Part shown: positions 10,252 through 22,913 of the stretch, piece by piece
How the letters are laid out: every line of letters begins with the position of its first letter
How positions within the stretch are numbered: position 1 is the stretch's first letter
DNA from: Pleurodeles waltl
Lineage: Eukaryota; Chordata; Amphibia; Caudata; Salamandridae
Length of the DNA: 64,000 nucleotides
Assembly (NCBI RefSeq): GCF_031143425.1
Contig: NC_090441.1
Span: 225,490,928 to 225,554,927, forward strand
Reading direction: 5' to 3'
Notes under the pieces: generated by a model
What the model saw: only the letters and a program-made list of their open reading frames with translations
Told to the model about the DNA's origin: nothing
Databases searched by the model: none
Program-made: the position numbers and the translations under genes

Positions 10252-11163
10252 GGGGTGGCGTGGCCAAGCCGGCATCAATGGCGGACGCGAGCTGAAGAAG
10301 CTCTGCGTCTCGCCCGGCTTATCCGACGCCACATGGGGGATCGGAGGCCAGCGGAGCCTGGCCAGAGGAGGTGCTAAGCAGCAGAGGGGCCCAGGGTTGT
10401 GGCGGGACTGGGCACCAACTCTCCGGAGCAGCGCAGAGCGGATTTGGGCGGGGCCCACGTGGGTCTGCAGCCCGCCGAGCTCGGGTGAGCGGCGGGTGCG
10501 GATACACTGTGTCACGTGAGAGCGTCGGGGCCCGGTCACGAGAGCCTGCCTGCAGGGGGCCCCCAAGTAGACGGTGCCCCATCGGGGCGAAGAGGAGCCT
10601 AAAAAACTGGTAGGCGCGTGGTTGGGGGTGCCGGCCTCCCGCACGGGGCACTCAGGTGCTGCGGGGAGGGCCGGGCCTGCTGACCGCGCAGCCTAGATTG
10701 CTGGCCTGTCCCTGCCTCAAGTGCTTGCCTGGGGTCCTAGAGGCCTGGAACTGGTACCCAGTGACCTGGTGGCAGACGGTGGAAAAAAGGCACCCGGAGC
10801 AACGGAGGGCTGGGCTGCTCGTGCTGCTGCACAGTGCCGGCCTGGGCGTGCAAGCAAGTGGGCCCAGCCTGATTCGGATGGGCGGCGGATTTGTTACCGG
10901 CCACGAAGTCAGCGGCGGGGAGTCGTTCCCTTTTGGTACTTGGTGCTGAGGAACCTAGCCGGTGCTGTAGCTAACGGTGTGGAGCTGGAGGCTGTCCTGG
11001 AGGGCCCACTTTGCTGCAGGACTGCCGCATTGGTTGCAACGGTCCCCTGGCCTGATACTTCCGTGCAAGCTGAGGGTGTTAAGGGGCTCTGGACTGCCAA
11101 AGCTGGTGGTGTGTCGGCTGGTGAGCAGAGGAGCATTGATTGGAACCTGCAACGGCCTTGATC

Positions 11164-12293
11164 ATGGCGGGGACGGGCTGTCTTCACTCTGGCACTGGAG
11201 CTGGGAGGTCGCAAGATGCTGCGGCGCAAGACAGCCAGAAGTTGGATGCTGAGCTGGCTGCGGTGGAACGCATTGGCGACTCGTTGGAGCGGGCTCGCAC
11301 ATCTTTGAAAGCTAAGATTGACAAGGTAGCTAGTGAGCGTGTCCTGCTACACGCTGACCACCGCAAGCTGGTGGATAAAACAGGTACAATAGAGGCGCGA
11401 GTGGATGAGCTGACGCTGATGGCGTTCCACTTGGAGGCTGCAGTGGGGGATGCTTTGACGCGTGTGGCGGAGCTAGAGCGTCGAGTGGAAGACGCGGAGG
11501 GCCGCACCAGAAGAAATAACATATGGGTGGTTGGATTACCGGAAGGCGCGGAGGACCGCAACGCGGTGGCATACTCTGAGAACTGGCTTCGGGGACTGGT
11601 ACCGGCTGGTACACTAACCCCCTTTTTTTCGGTGGAGCGGGCTCATCGAATCCCCACTTGGCCAATGCCTCTGGGAAGTGTCCCTCGTCCTTTTATAATT
11701 TGCTTACTCCACTATGCGGATCGAGAAATTATCCTTGAAACTGTGAGATCCTCCCCGCCACCTCGAGTGGATGATGCACAAATAATGCTGTTTCCGGACT
11801 ATACTCTGGCGGTACAAAAGGACCGTGCCTCCTACATGCCCTTGAAGCGTAGACTCGAGCTCTGAGCCTGGAATACTCTCTACTATTCCCCACCAAACTC
11901 CGCATCGTGGCTGAGAATAAGTTACACTTCTTCACCACACCAGAAGCGGCGTGGGAGTGGTTGGAGACAAAAGGTCGCACCTCAAGCCGTAAAGTGGAGA
12001 GAAACCCACCCGTATCAAAGAGCAGACACAATCGGGAAAGGCGTGGCCGGAAGGGCGGTGGTGCGACCACAGGGGCCGCGACCCATGCTCCTGACCTGGA
12101 AAAGCTCATGCAGGAGCGGCGTGAGGCGATACACTCGGCTGTGGCCATTAGTGCATCGCTGGCAGCGTCGGAATGGGAGACTGAAATTTCACAGCCGTCC
12201 AGTGACCGACCTGCCACGCCAGATAGGCTCTCGGAGTTGGGCTTCACGGAGTGCCCGTCTGTAACACCTGCCACTGCGGACAAACTTTTTTAG
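11164..12293 (+). pseudogene. L1 ORF1 (RNA-binding chaperone), single-base frameshift
   Basis: ORF1p is the L1 RNA-binding nucleic-acid chaperone. Visible parts: a heptad-rich coiled coil (SLERARTSLKAKIDKVASER through VAELERRVEDAEGR), an RRM-like region starting RRNNIWVVGLPEG with RAHRI and RPFIICLLHYADREII, and the start of the C-terminal domain (LFPDYT...VQKDRASY). The frame stops at 11863-11865 just after KRRL, but the conserved C-terminal sequence resumes in another frame (FPTKLRIVAENKLHFF, then PEAAWEWLETKG) and runs to a stop at 12293. A one-base indel at about 11858-11863 explains this. I take the start at 11164 (MAGTG); an in-frame ATG at 11140 is the alternative. Confidence 0.85.
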
Positions 12294-12595
12294 GCCCTGC
12301 AGGGGCCGATTTGGATGACCCGGCAATGCTGTAACCATCTGCTTGGAGTAATGGGCTGTCTGATCTACGAAGAGGATATATTGCTTAGCATGTACTGATA
12401 GTTGGCCCAGCTGCCAGGCATGGAAAACTCTTCTGGGTAGGCTGAGTAGGCTGTTGCTGGTACTGTAGCTGTCTCCGTTTGCTGTTCATGACTGCAGCCA
12501 GCCGCTGCCCCCCCCCTCTGTTATCCACTATAGCCGGTTCGACTGGCTTAGTGAGTGTTTGTTTCTTTGTTTCCTTGTGTGATTTGGCCTACCCC

Positions 12596-13175
12596 ACTCT
12601 CCTGTCCCCGCCGACACCAGAAAGACCGTGACCCACGCCCTCGTCACGAGCCGCCTGGACTACGGCAACACCCTATACGCAGGAACCACCGCTAAACTCC
12701 AGAAACGTCTGCAGCGAATTCAAAACGCCTCCGCCCGCCTCATCCTTGACATACCCCGCAACAGCCACATCTCCGCCCACCTGAGACACCTGCACTGGCT
12801 TCCCGTCAACAAAAGGATCACCTTCCAACTCCTCACCCACACACACAAAGCCCTCCACAACAAGGGACTGAATACCTCAACCGTCACCTCAGTTCCTACA
12901 CGCCCACCTGTCAACTTCGCTCCGCCAACCTCGCTCTCGCCGCCGTCCCTCGCATCCGCCGCACCACGGCAGGTGGAAAATCCTTCTCCTACCTGGCGGC
13001 CAAGACATGGAATTCCCTCCCCACCAACCTCAGGACCACCCAGGACCACCTCGCATTCCGGAGGCAACACAAGACCTGGCTCTTCGAGCAGCAGTAACCC
13101 CATCCCCCTAGCACCTTAAGACCCTCACGGGTGAGTAGCGCGCTTCATAAATGTTTGAGATTTGATTTGACTTGA
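12596..13175 (+). mobile_element. CR1/L2-type LINE 3' end inserted in the L1
   Basis: From about 12628 it encodes the tail of a CR1/L2-type reverse transcriptase: TSRLDYGNTLYAG, LQRIQNASARLI, HLRHLHWLPVNKRITFQLL. The frame is lost by one base near 12870. The conserved end (SANLALAAVPRIRR, KTWNSLPTNLR, KTWLFEQQ, stop near 13096) continues in the shifted frame. A short 3' UTR contains gtagcgcgcttcataaat and ends with the ATTTG-type microrepeat gatttgatttgacttga, the usual CR1/L2 tail. Codon use is very C-rich, unlike the surrounding L1. It is 5' truncated, as most CR1 copies are. The left boundary is approximate. Confidence 0.85.
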
Positions 13176-13398
13176 TAACGGAGAATTAGAATGTGTGGTT
13201 ACGATTTTGAATGTCCAAGTTGTTGGGTTTGGGCAGAGACCGGTTGTTTATCTGCTCTGATGGTATTGGTTTTGTTCTGGTTCTGCTGGAGGCTACATAC
13301 AGAGCGTCTGACTGGGTGCTGGGAGTCTTCTGCTGCACGCGTAGTACTACGCTTGAGGGTGGGATGGGTGGGGGGCGGGCGTGCCAGACTTATGAGAC

Positions 13399-16300
13399 CA
13401 TGAATCCATATATCGCGATCCCTTGGAACATGCACGCCATACATACGCTTAGGCGCAGGTACTCTATATATTCATATCTTAAAAGGCACTCAGTCCATCT
13501 CGCTTTTTTGCAGGAGACCCACTTGGTGCTCTCGGAGCTCCCCCGCTTGCGGCAGTGCTGGAGAGGGCAACTGTATGCAACTGGTCACTACACTTCCGCC
13601 AGGGGTGCCCTGATCTGGATTAAGGCAGGTGTCCCCTTTGTAGCAGAGGAGCAGGTCATAGATTCGCAAGGGAGATTTGCCCTGGTCCGTGGAGGCTTGC
13701 GGGCTGGGCCATAGTACTGGGCTCTATCTATGCCCCAAATGTGGACCAGGCTTCCTTTCTGCATAATTTATCCCACCACCTGGCGGGTTGGAGTGACTAC
13801 CTTTGGTTACTGGGAGGGGATTTTAACAGTGTGCTAGATATTGGCTTAGATCGTTCCTTCCCCCCATTGCCTACGTCCCCTGCTGTGACAGCCGCTCGTG
13901 GGTTGGTGAATTGGACGCAACACTGGCACCTGGCAGATATATGGCGGCAGGGGCATGCTGCAGACAGAGTTTACTCGTACTATTCTGCTCCGCACTCCCT
14001 GCATGTGCGTCTGGATAGGATGCTCTGCACGCGGAATTTGGCCTCTGCGGTAGTAGGCGTAGATTATCTGGGGCGCACGCACTCAGATCACAACCCCCCA
14101 CCTGTCCCTACCCGGAAACTTAAGCCTGAGCTCTTAGAGGATGCCGCTTTTAAGGCATCACTGGACACGGCGATCCCTGAATTTTTTTAGCATAATGATG
14201 GTACTGCCTCTTCGGGCTTGTTGGAGTGGGATGCCTTTAAGGTCTTCATCCGAGGTCACTGCCTGGGGACTCAGTGGAATTTGCGCTGCTCGATTGAGCA
14301 GGACCTGACTCGTATAGAGCGAGGCTCACTGCGCCTAGAGAGGGAGGCTGCTAGGAGCCTCGCAGAGGAGGCATTGTTGTCCGAGGCCCGTGCTGAATGT
14401 TTGTCGCTGCTTGAACGTCTGCGTCATCTGAATTATGCTGCGTACTCAGCGCGACTGCATGCTGCGTCAGATAAGTCGGGCAGACTTCTGGCCTGGCTGG
14501 TTAGTGGTGACCGCGATCATGGCCCGGTTATGGAGGTTCACGCGGAGGCTGGTGATCTGGTGCATTCGCCTGAGGAAATCCATTCTGCGTTTATGCTGCA
14601 TTACCAGGCGCTATATGCCTCAAGGGTGCTATCCCCTGATAGTCTTGTAACGAGTTTCTCGCTGTTGTGGAACTCCCATGTCTGACGGAGGACCAGGGGA
14701 GGGCACTGGAGGAGCCTCTTGATCTAATTGAGATACAGGACAGTATTCGTGAGCTAGCGTCTGGCAGAACACCGGGCCCGGGCGGTCTGCTGGCTGACTT
14801 TTACAAGGCATTTACTTCAATTCTGGTGCCCAAGTTACTCCGCGTTTATGAGGAGGTAGTGCAGAGGGGATGTTGGATGACATCTCAGAGGGAGGCGTTG
14901 CTGGTGTCCCTTCCCAAACCTGGTAAGGACCCGGTGGAGTTGTTCTCGTACCGGCCGCTAGCGATGCTCAACACAGACTATAAAATACTGGCCAAAACGT
15001 TGGCAATGCGTCTTGCGCCTGTAATGCCGGACCTGGCACACCCGGTTCGGAATGGGTTTGTGCCGGCGAGGGATACGTCGCACAACATCAGGCGGCTGTT
15101 TTGCATCATGCACTATGGGAGACGGGGCTGGCTGCGTGCAGGATGTCTTGTCCTTGACTTGGAGAAGGCCATTCTCTAGAGTGGCCCTATCTATTCAGAG
15201 TCTTGCGGCGGTTTGGCATTGGACCCCACTTCACTCGGATGGTTAAGTTACTATACACTAAACCTCAGGTCCGGATTAAGCTGGGAGGCATTGTATCAGA
15301 GTCCGTCAATGTGTGCAGAGGTACGAGGCACGGTTGCCCTCTTTCCCCGTTACTGTTTTCCCTTGCCAAGGAGCCACTGGCAGCGGCTTTGCGTGATAAG
15401 GGGATTGATTGGGGTACTACCCTGGGGGATGGCCTGCACGTGGCGTCGCTGTATGCTGATGACCTTTTTTTGAATTTCAGGGATATTACGGGAATCCCCC
15501 CAGAGGTCGGGACCCTGGTGCAGCGATTTGCTTTGTTCTCTGGCCTCAGGGTCAATTGGTCCAAATCATGCCTCTTCCCCTTTGAATCTACGCTTCCGAA
15601 CCCAGAGCTTTGTCTTGCTGGGAGTATTGTCCCATGGCAGCCATATACATTCAGATACCTAGGAATCCGTATTTATCACCGGGAGGGAGTCCTAGTTGAT
15701 GGAAACCTTAAGAGAGCGGTGTCTTCGATCAAACCCCAGATGGCTTTCTGGCAGACGCTGCCGCTGTCGGTGGCAGGCAGGATAGCGCTTCTAAAAATCA
15801 TAGTCTTACCGCGCCTATTATATTACTTTTCTAACCTCCTGCACTATATCCCCCCCCAGCTTTTTTAGGAGTCTGGAGTCTACGTTGAGGGAATTCATTT
15901 GGAATGGAGGCCGCTGCAGAGTTGCTCTGAAAAAGCTGTATCTGCCGCTGGAGAAAGGTGGCTTGGCGGTTCCTAATTTAGAGCACTACTACCTGGCCTC
16001 TCAGCTCCAATGGGTGTCCAAATGGCTGGCGGGTCTACATCTCACTGACACAGCAACCACGGAAGGCCCCTGGTCCCTAATGCAGGTGTCGCACTTATTT
16101 CACCCACTCGCGCGGGTGCCATTGCCGGGACAACTATTCCTTTAGGTGGCTTGTAGCTGTTATCATAGGTCCCTACGCCTCACTGGGGGGGTGGTCCCAT
16201 TTGCTCCAGCCTTGGCGTTGTTGGGTACTCCTCACGGCTTTAAGATTACGTCGGGCTCTGAGCTGTGTGCGTGGCATGCGGTGGAGTTATATACACCTCA

Positions 16301-17150
16301 ATGATGATAGTAAGCTAATTCCGTTTCCTACACTGGTTCAGGAGTCGGGCTGCCAGCAGGACAGTTTCTGTTATATAACTCGTTGTTGAGGTCTTTAGCA
16401 TCCAGGTGGGGCGACATGTCAGTAGCCCCTCCCACGCATTTGCTGATACAGTACATACAGGTGATGGGGCAGGGGCGGCACCTGATTAGATGGTTTACTG
16501 ATGCGCTGCGCACGCACACAGCCCTAGAATGTGATGCGCTGCGCGCGGCCTGGGAAGGGGATGCAACCGTCTCAGTCACAGATGTGTAGTGGAAATCAGC
16601 CCTCTCTGGCCACATTAATATACCTCGCAACTCTAGATTTCACCTGATCCAATTTTATATAATTTACAGGGCCTACCTCACTCCAGCCCGAGTGAACAGA
16701 TACTTTGCTCGTCAAGATGCAGCCTGCCCCAGCTGTTCTTATATAGATGCAGACATGATACACATGCTGTGGTCCTGCCCATGCTTGGGCTGCTTCTGGA
16801 GGGCAGTGGTGGGCTGCCTGTCGGAGTGCACGTCGCATCCAGTTCCATTCACCTGGGAGGCATGTGTGCCGGGCCTTTTTTCCAGGGGCGAGCGGCATAG
16901 AGCTGCGGTGCGATTTATGGACCTGGGCCTGATAACGGCTAAGCGGCTGATCACTCGTAGGTGGAAGTCAGCCGACCCACTAGCTGAACAGGCCTGGCAG
17001 TATTCATTTGAGGAGTGGGCAGGTGCGGAGGGAGTGGAGTTGAAAAGAGAAGACGCGCTGGGGCTACGCAAGTATCTGTTGTCGGATAGCTGGGAAGAGA
17101 TGTTGTCATGCCTGCGGAGTATGGGTCGGGCCCTGAGGCGGAGGAACTAG
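13399..17150 (+). pseudogene. L1 ORF2 (endonuclease-reverse transcriptase), multiply broken
   Basis: ORF2p nicks the target and copies L1 RNA. Recognisable in order: N-terminal APE-type endonuclease (IAIPWNMHAIHTLRRR at 13399, FLQETHLVL, LLGGDFNSVLD near 13813, THSDHNPPP near 14078), a linker, then the reverse transcriptase (PGPGGLLADFYKAF near 14780, LVSLPKPGKDP, YRPLAMLNTDYKILAK, GTRHGCPLSPLLFSL near 15325 and the catalytic YADD near 15452). The C-terminus has a cysteine motif (CPSCSYIDADMIHMLWSCPC, 16722-16785) and ends GRALRRRN stop at 17150. Full length would be about 1250 residues, normal for L1. Stops or frameshifts occur near 13710, 14188, 14685, 15177, 15866, 16143, 16390 and 16590. 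Confidence 0.88.
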
Positions 17151-17783
17151 TTTAACTGCTGAGATGGATGTGCACCTGCTACTGGCGTGGGAGCGTGTGG
17201 GGGGTGCTGGTGTCTGGGTGACCGGTCCGGTCTCTGTATTGGAGTTGGGGTTAGTTGTTAACAGGACAGCATGTGTCTGTGGCTTGCATGTACTCCCGTC
17301 CTCCACTGATGCGAATGGATGATGCAGGGAGGCTCCCGGCGTGATTTAATTGCAATCTATTGACTGTATAAATAGCACGCCAGCGGTTGTTAATGTTCTT
17401 ATTGTTATCTGTGATTTGTTTAAGCTATATACCTGCCAGCAAAAAAACAGAATAATACATGTATGAACGAGCTGATCCTCAGGAATGGTTTGCAGAGAAA
17501 TGGAATTATCTGTTGTCCTTTTAGTGGTCTGCAGGCTTCAAGACTCTAATATATGAACCCTCTCTCTGAACTCTACATGTCCGCTAATCCTGTGCTATGT
17601 GAGCATGGGCAAACTATAGCTCAATACGCTAACTGGAGGTCCAGTTATAAACTGACTTGACGTCTATCTTCTTTGGATGTGTGTATTCAATTAATTTGTA
17701 ACTGCGCAACTTATCCTAAAGTTGTTGAATGTCAACTGTTATTATATGCTGAAAATCATAATAAACAGATTTGTGAGAAACAA

Positions 17784-17803
17784 AAATGGTGGTTGGCGTA
17801 TTC
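17784..17803. repeat. L1 target-site duplication, right copy
   Basis: Matches 10232-10251 at 19 of 20 positions and directly follows the L1 3' end. Confidence 0.88.
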
Positions 17804-18573
17804 AGCTTGAGGAGGATTGCCCTAGAAGAACAGGATGTTTTACTTGCAAAAGCAGGATAACATAAATTAATCCTTTCCTGCTACCAACCCTGTTTGTCAC
17901 CTCTCTTTTGCCTGCCACCTGCAAAAATCTCTATCTTCAATATTACCTTGATCCATGTGAAGGTTTGTAGGGTTTATAGATGAAGAAGGAGACAGGAAGG
18001 TAACCATGATGGATAAGTGTATGAGCACTGTAACACAATATCCATTAATTTAGAAATCATAGATTTTAAGTCTTTGATTTCAGATTGCAGTTGCAAAATC
18101 TGAGAGCCCATTGGCCCCACATTACCATCAGAGTTCTGTCGAATCAGAAAGTCAGTGTGTGTCTCTCTGTTAAAACGTGGCCACTATCACAACTAAGGTC
18201 CAAGTCAGTGTCTCAGTAAATTAATCCTTGGTAGGTTAGCCCACAAGACGTTTATCTTAACTTAGGAGACAGGTGTGTAAAGCATTTCATATCAACAAAA
18301 CAGTAAATAAGAAATGTACAATGCACAGTTTATACAAATAGTGAATGTGTGTATCTTTCAAATGACAATAATACAATGTATGAAACAGGAGCTAAGTATT
18401 TCTATAGATTAAATCAAAATGTGCTTTCCAGTGCCTAAAAGCAAGAAGTGCCAACCACGGACATCTGGTCACACCTGATAAGGACAAAGCTTGAGGCTGA
18501 CAGCGATGAAGCCCAAGTCGAATCCACTGAGCGGTAGGCCTAGGTCAAAATTGTACCTTCAGACTGAGGAACT
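17804..18573. other. No recognisable gene
   Basis: AT-rich DNA with scattered stops in all frames. Nothing identified. Confidence 0.4.
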
Positions 18574-18731
18574 GATTTGGAGTTTGGCGGACGAGTTACT
18601 CCACCACAAACGCGATGGATATCCTGTCCGCTATATTACGATTGCCATAGAATATAAAGGGATCATAATCTGGCAAAAGGGATATCCATCACGTTTGTGA
18701 TGGAGTAACCCCATCCACCAAACTCTAAATC
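18574..18731. mobile_element. Short palindromic MITE (~158 bp)
   Basis: The two ends are inverted repeats of about 50 bp: left gatttggagtttggcgga...gagttactccaccacaaacg...gatggatatcc, and right the same read on the other strand with a few changes. The centre is AT-rich (attgccatagaatataaaggga). No coding capacity. The TSD is not clear, so the superfamily is undecided. Confidence 0.75.
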
Positions 18732-18987
18732 AAGCTTTTTATCTCGACGTCAAGCGACGTCAAGCGAGTCTCCTCCTCAGGCCGGCTTGCGGTTCAACTA
18801 CAGCAGCTTGGCTCAGCGCAATGCCCCAGTCAACTCCTGGAGGTCTTGCTGATTGCAGAAAGCTCCTGCGCTTCAGCAGGACAAACCTTAAATTCACACA
18901 GGGTCATGGTTTGACATTGTAGGCTTAACTCTGAATGACGGGCCAGTCACCCTATGGAACTTTTATCACAAGTGCTCTAAACGTCTC

Positions 18988-21830
18988 TGTAGGAAAGTAC
19001 CATCTTGCCTGGCATGTTACCCCCATTTTTCACTGTATATATGTTGTTTTAGTTGTATGTGTCACTGGGACCCTGCTAGTCAGGGCCCCAGTGCTCATAA
19101 GTGTGCCTGAATGTGTTACCTGTGTTATGACTAACTGTCTCACTGAGGCTCTGCTAATCAGAACCTCAGTGGTTATGCTCTCCCTTTTCTTTCAAATTGT
19201 CACTAACAGGCTAGTGACCAATTTTACCAATTTACATTGGCTTACTGGAACACTCTTATAATTCCCTAGTATATGGTACTGAGGTACCCAGGGTATTGGG
19301 GTTCCAGGAGATCCCTATGGGCTGCAGCATTTCTTTTGCCACCCATAGGGAGCTCTGACAATTCTTACACAGGCCTGCCACTGCAGCCTGAGTGAAATAA
19401 CGTCCACGTTATTTCACAGCCATTTTACACTGCACTTAAGTAACTTATAAGTCACCTATCTGTCTAACCTTTACCTGGTAAAGGTTGGGTGCTAACTTAC
19501 TTAGTGTGTGGGCACCCTGGCACTAGCCAAGGTGCCCCCACATTGTTCAGGGCCAATTCCCCGGACTTTGTGAGTGCGGGGACACCATTACACGCGTGCA
19601 CTACATATAGGTCACTACCTATATGTAGCTTCACAATGGTAACTCCGAATATGGCCATGTAATATGTCTATGATCATGGAATTGCCCCCTCTATACCATC
19701 CTGGCATAGTTCGCACAATCCCATGATCCCAGTGGTCTGTAGCACAGACCCTGGTACTGCCAAACTGCCTTTCCTGGGGTTTCACTGCAGCTGCTGCTGC
19801 CAACCCCTCAGACAGGCATCTGCCCTCCTGGGGTCCAGCCAGGCCTGGCCCAGGATGGCAGAACAAAGGACTTCCTCTGAGAGAGGGTGTTACACCCTCT
19901 CCCTTTGGAAAATGGTGTGAAGGCAGGGGAGGAGTAGCCTCTGGAAATGCTTTCATGGGCACATTTGGTGCCCATTTCTGCATAAGCCAGTCTACACCGG
20001 TTCAGGGACCCCTTAGCCCTGCTCTGGCGCGAAACTGGACAAAGGAAAGGGGAGTGACCACTCCCCTGACCTGTACCTCCCCTGGGAGGTGCCCAGAGCT
20101 CCTCCAGTGTGCTCCAGACCTCTGCCATCTTGGAAACAGAGGTGCTGCTGGCACACTGGACTGCTCTGAGTGGCCAGTGCCATCAGGTGACGTCAGAGAC
20201 TCCTCCTGATAGGCTCCTTCAGGTGTTGCTAGCCTATCCTCTCTCCTAGGTAGCCAAACCCTCTTTTCTGGCTATTTAGGGTCTCTGTCTCTTGGGATTC
20301 CTTAGATAACGAATGCAAGAGCTCATCCGAGTTCCTCTGCATCTCTCTCTTCACCTTCTGCCAAGGAATCGACTGCTGACCGCGCTGGAAGCCTGCAAAA
20401 CTGCAACATAGTAGCGAAGACGACTACTGCAACTCTGTAACGCTGATCCTGCCGCCTTCTCGACTGTTTTCCTGGAGGTGCGTGCTGTGGGGGTAGTCTG
20501 CCTCCTCTCTGCACGGAGTCGTCCCCCTGCAACCGCAGGCACCAAAGAACTGCATCACCGGTACCTTGGGTCTCCTCTCAGCACGACGAGCGAGGTCCCT
20601 TGAATCCAGCAACTCTGTCCAAGTGACTCCCACAGTCCAGTGACTCTTCAGTCCAAGTTTGGTGGAGGTAAGTCCTTGCCTCCCCACGCCAGACTGCATT
20701 GCTGGGAACCGTGACTTTTGCAGCTACTCCGGCCTCCGTGCACTTCCAGCGGAAATCCTTTGTGCACAGTCCAGCCTGGGTCCACGGCACTGTAACCTGC
20801 ATTGCACGACCTCCTAAGTTGTTCTCTGGCGACGTGGGACTCCTTTGTGCGACTCCGGGTGAGCACTGTTTCACGCATCCTCGTAGTGCCTGTTTCTGGC
20901 ACTTCTCCGGGTGCTGCCTGCTGCTGAGAGGGCTCCTTGTCTTGCTTGACGCCCCCTCTGTCCCCTGACGCAATTTGCGACATCCTGGTCCCTCCTGGGC
21001 CACAGCAGCATCCAAAAAACCCTTACTGCATGATTTGCAGATAGCAAGGCTTGCTGGCAGTCTTTCGGCGGAAAAACACTTCTGCACGACTCTCCACGGC
21101 GTGAGGGATCCGTCCTCCAAAGAGGAAGTCTCTAGCCCTTGTCGTTCTTGCAGAAACCTACGCTTCTACTGTCCAGTAGCAGCATCTTTGCACCCACAGC
21201 TGGCATTTCCTGGGCATCTACCCATCTCCGACTTGCTAGTGACTTTGGGACTTGGTCCCCTTGTTCCACAGGTACCCTCGACTGGAAATCCATCATTGTT
21301 GCATTGTTGGTTTGTGTCTTTCCTGCAGAATTCCCCTATCACGACTTCTATGTCCTTTGGGGAACTTTAGTGCACTTTGCACTCACTTTTGGAGTATATG
21401 GTTTGTGTTGCCCCTATCCCTATGTGTCCCCATTGCATCCTATTGTAACTATACATTGTTTGCACTGTTTTCTAATACTATTACTGCATATTTTGGTATT
21501 GTGTACATATATCTTGTGTATATTTGCTATCCTCATACTGAGGGTACTTACTGAGATACTTTTGGCATATTGTCATAAAAATACAGTAAAGTACCTTTAT
21601 TTTTAGTATATCTGTGTATTGTGTTTTCTTATGATATTGTGCATATGACACTAAGTGGTACTGTAGGAGCTTCACTCGTCTCCTAGTTCAGCCTATGCTG
21701 CTCTGCTAAGCTACCATTATCTATCAGCCTATGCTGCTAGACACCCTATACACTAATAAGGGATAACTGGGCCTGGTGCAAGGTGCAAGTACCCCTAGGT
21801 ACTCACTACAAGCCAGTCCAGCCTCCTACA
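18988..21830 (+). repeat. Solo LTR, subfamily I, TSD gtctc
   Basis: Starts TGTAGGAAAGTACC and ends CCAGCCTCCTACA (TG...CA). It is flanked on both sides by gtctc (18983-18987 and 21831-21835), a perfect 5-bp TSD. Length 2843 bp. No internal region remains, so it is a solo LTR left by recombination between the two LTRs of a provirus-like insertion. The usual polyadenylation signal is altered here (aatacagtaaagtacc near 21580). Sense is the + strand. Confidence 0.95.
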
Positions 21831-21835
21831 GTCTC

Positions 21836-22913
21836 AAAAATTCTGGATCTTCTTCCAGAAGGTTCTTTTGGAGTTGTGCAGTGTCCACAACCTTGAACCA
21901 AGATTCTAGAAGCTTTGAGTTGCTCCTTGGGAGTTAGGACTACAATTCCCACATTGCACATGCACCTGGTCAAATCCTTAAAGTGCCATTGGACGCTGGT
22001 CAGCTTGGCTCTTCTTGCAGGACTTGATGCAGGGGAGTCTTGGTAACTCCTTAGTACCTGTTGCTTGCAGGGAGTCCACTCCTGAATCTAGAGAAGCAAG
22101 GCAAAGTCATTTTTGTGGTGAAGCCAAGTGTGTACAGCATGTGCAGTCCTTAAGAGTGCAGTCCTTCTTGATGCAGACCAGGGATTCAGAAGGGCAGTCC
22201 TTCTTCTTGTGATTTCTTACAGCAGGGATCTGAGATGCTGGGAAGCTCTTACACCTTTATCTAGGTTTCTGAGCTGGCAAGCAGGAGGGCACTCCTGACC
22301 AAAGGGATGCAGAATGCCAACTTCTTTGATAACCACTTCCTGCAAAATGTCGCACATTTCAATACCAGAAAGCACTGGTTCTCTAAAATTCAAGATGGAA
22401 AACAATTCTCCTGGAGATTTAGGTTTGCTAAGCCTTCATACAGGTGTGCCTAACCTTTCCCTACACTCCCCTTCCACACCCTCTCCTAATCTAATTACAG
22501 ATTATCCGCTGTGTGTGCGGGAAAAGGGAGAGGTCTTCAGTCTGTATTTTGCCTCCTTTGAAGACCAGTTTGGCCACCTGTCCCACTTTCTGCTCCAGCA
22601 TCTTCTGTTGCAGTTCTCTGCCCCCGATGGTTTCTTTGTCCCAGCCCAGGCCACTTCATACCTCATGAAGGTAAATTGATCCAGCGTATTGAAGGCTGAA
22701 AAATCCGAAAAGGCTACCACAGGGCTGATTTTAGGTAACTTCAGGAAAGTTATAATAAATTTAACTCTGGCAAGAAGGACATTTTGGGCTCTTTTCTAGC
22801 AATAGGTATTAGCCTATGGAGCTATTGTACCACAATGAGGAAACATGACATTGGCAGTTTTTTCCTCACCAGGGCTTATAAAATAACTTTTACAATGTCC
22901 CTGCTTATGATAA
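21836..22913. other. LTR-like host sequence around the solo LTR, unresolved
   Basis: Contains short internal repeats of gcagtcctt(aag/cttg) near 22143-22208 and text similar in style to 32900-33100 (cagtcctttgaaagtccttc). It is probably part of an older LTR interrupted by the 18988-21830 insertion. No ORF of note. Confidence 0.35.

Larger units (their letters stand above)
10252..17783 (+). mobile_element. L1-clade LINE, apparently full length, ORFs broken
   Basis: This 7.5-kb element has a GC-rich 5' UTR (10252 to about 11163), ORF1, an inter-ORF region hosting a foreign LINE fragment (about 12596-13175), ORF2 with endonuclease, RT and a C-terminal cysteine motif, and a 3' UTR to 17783. It is bracketed by a 20-bp TSD with 19/20 identity, the mark of target-primed reverse transcription, so both ends are original. 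There is no long poly(A): the 3' end reads gtgagaaacaaa. ORF lesions mean it is dead. Confidence 0.9.
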
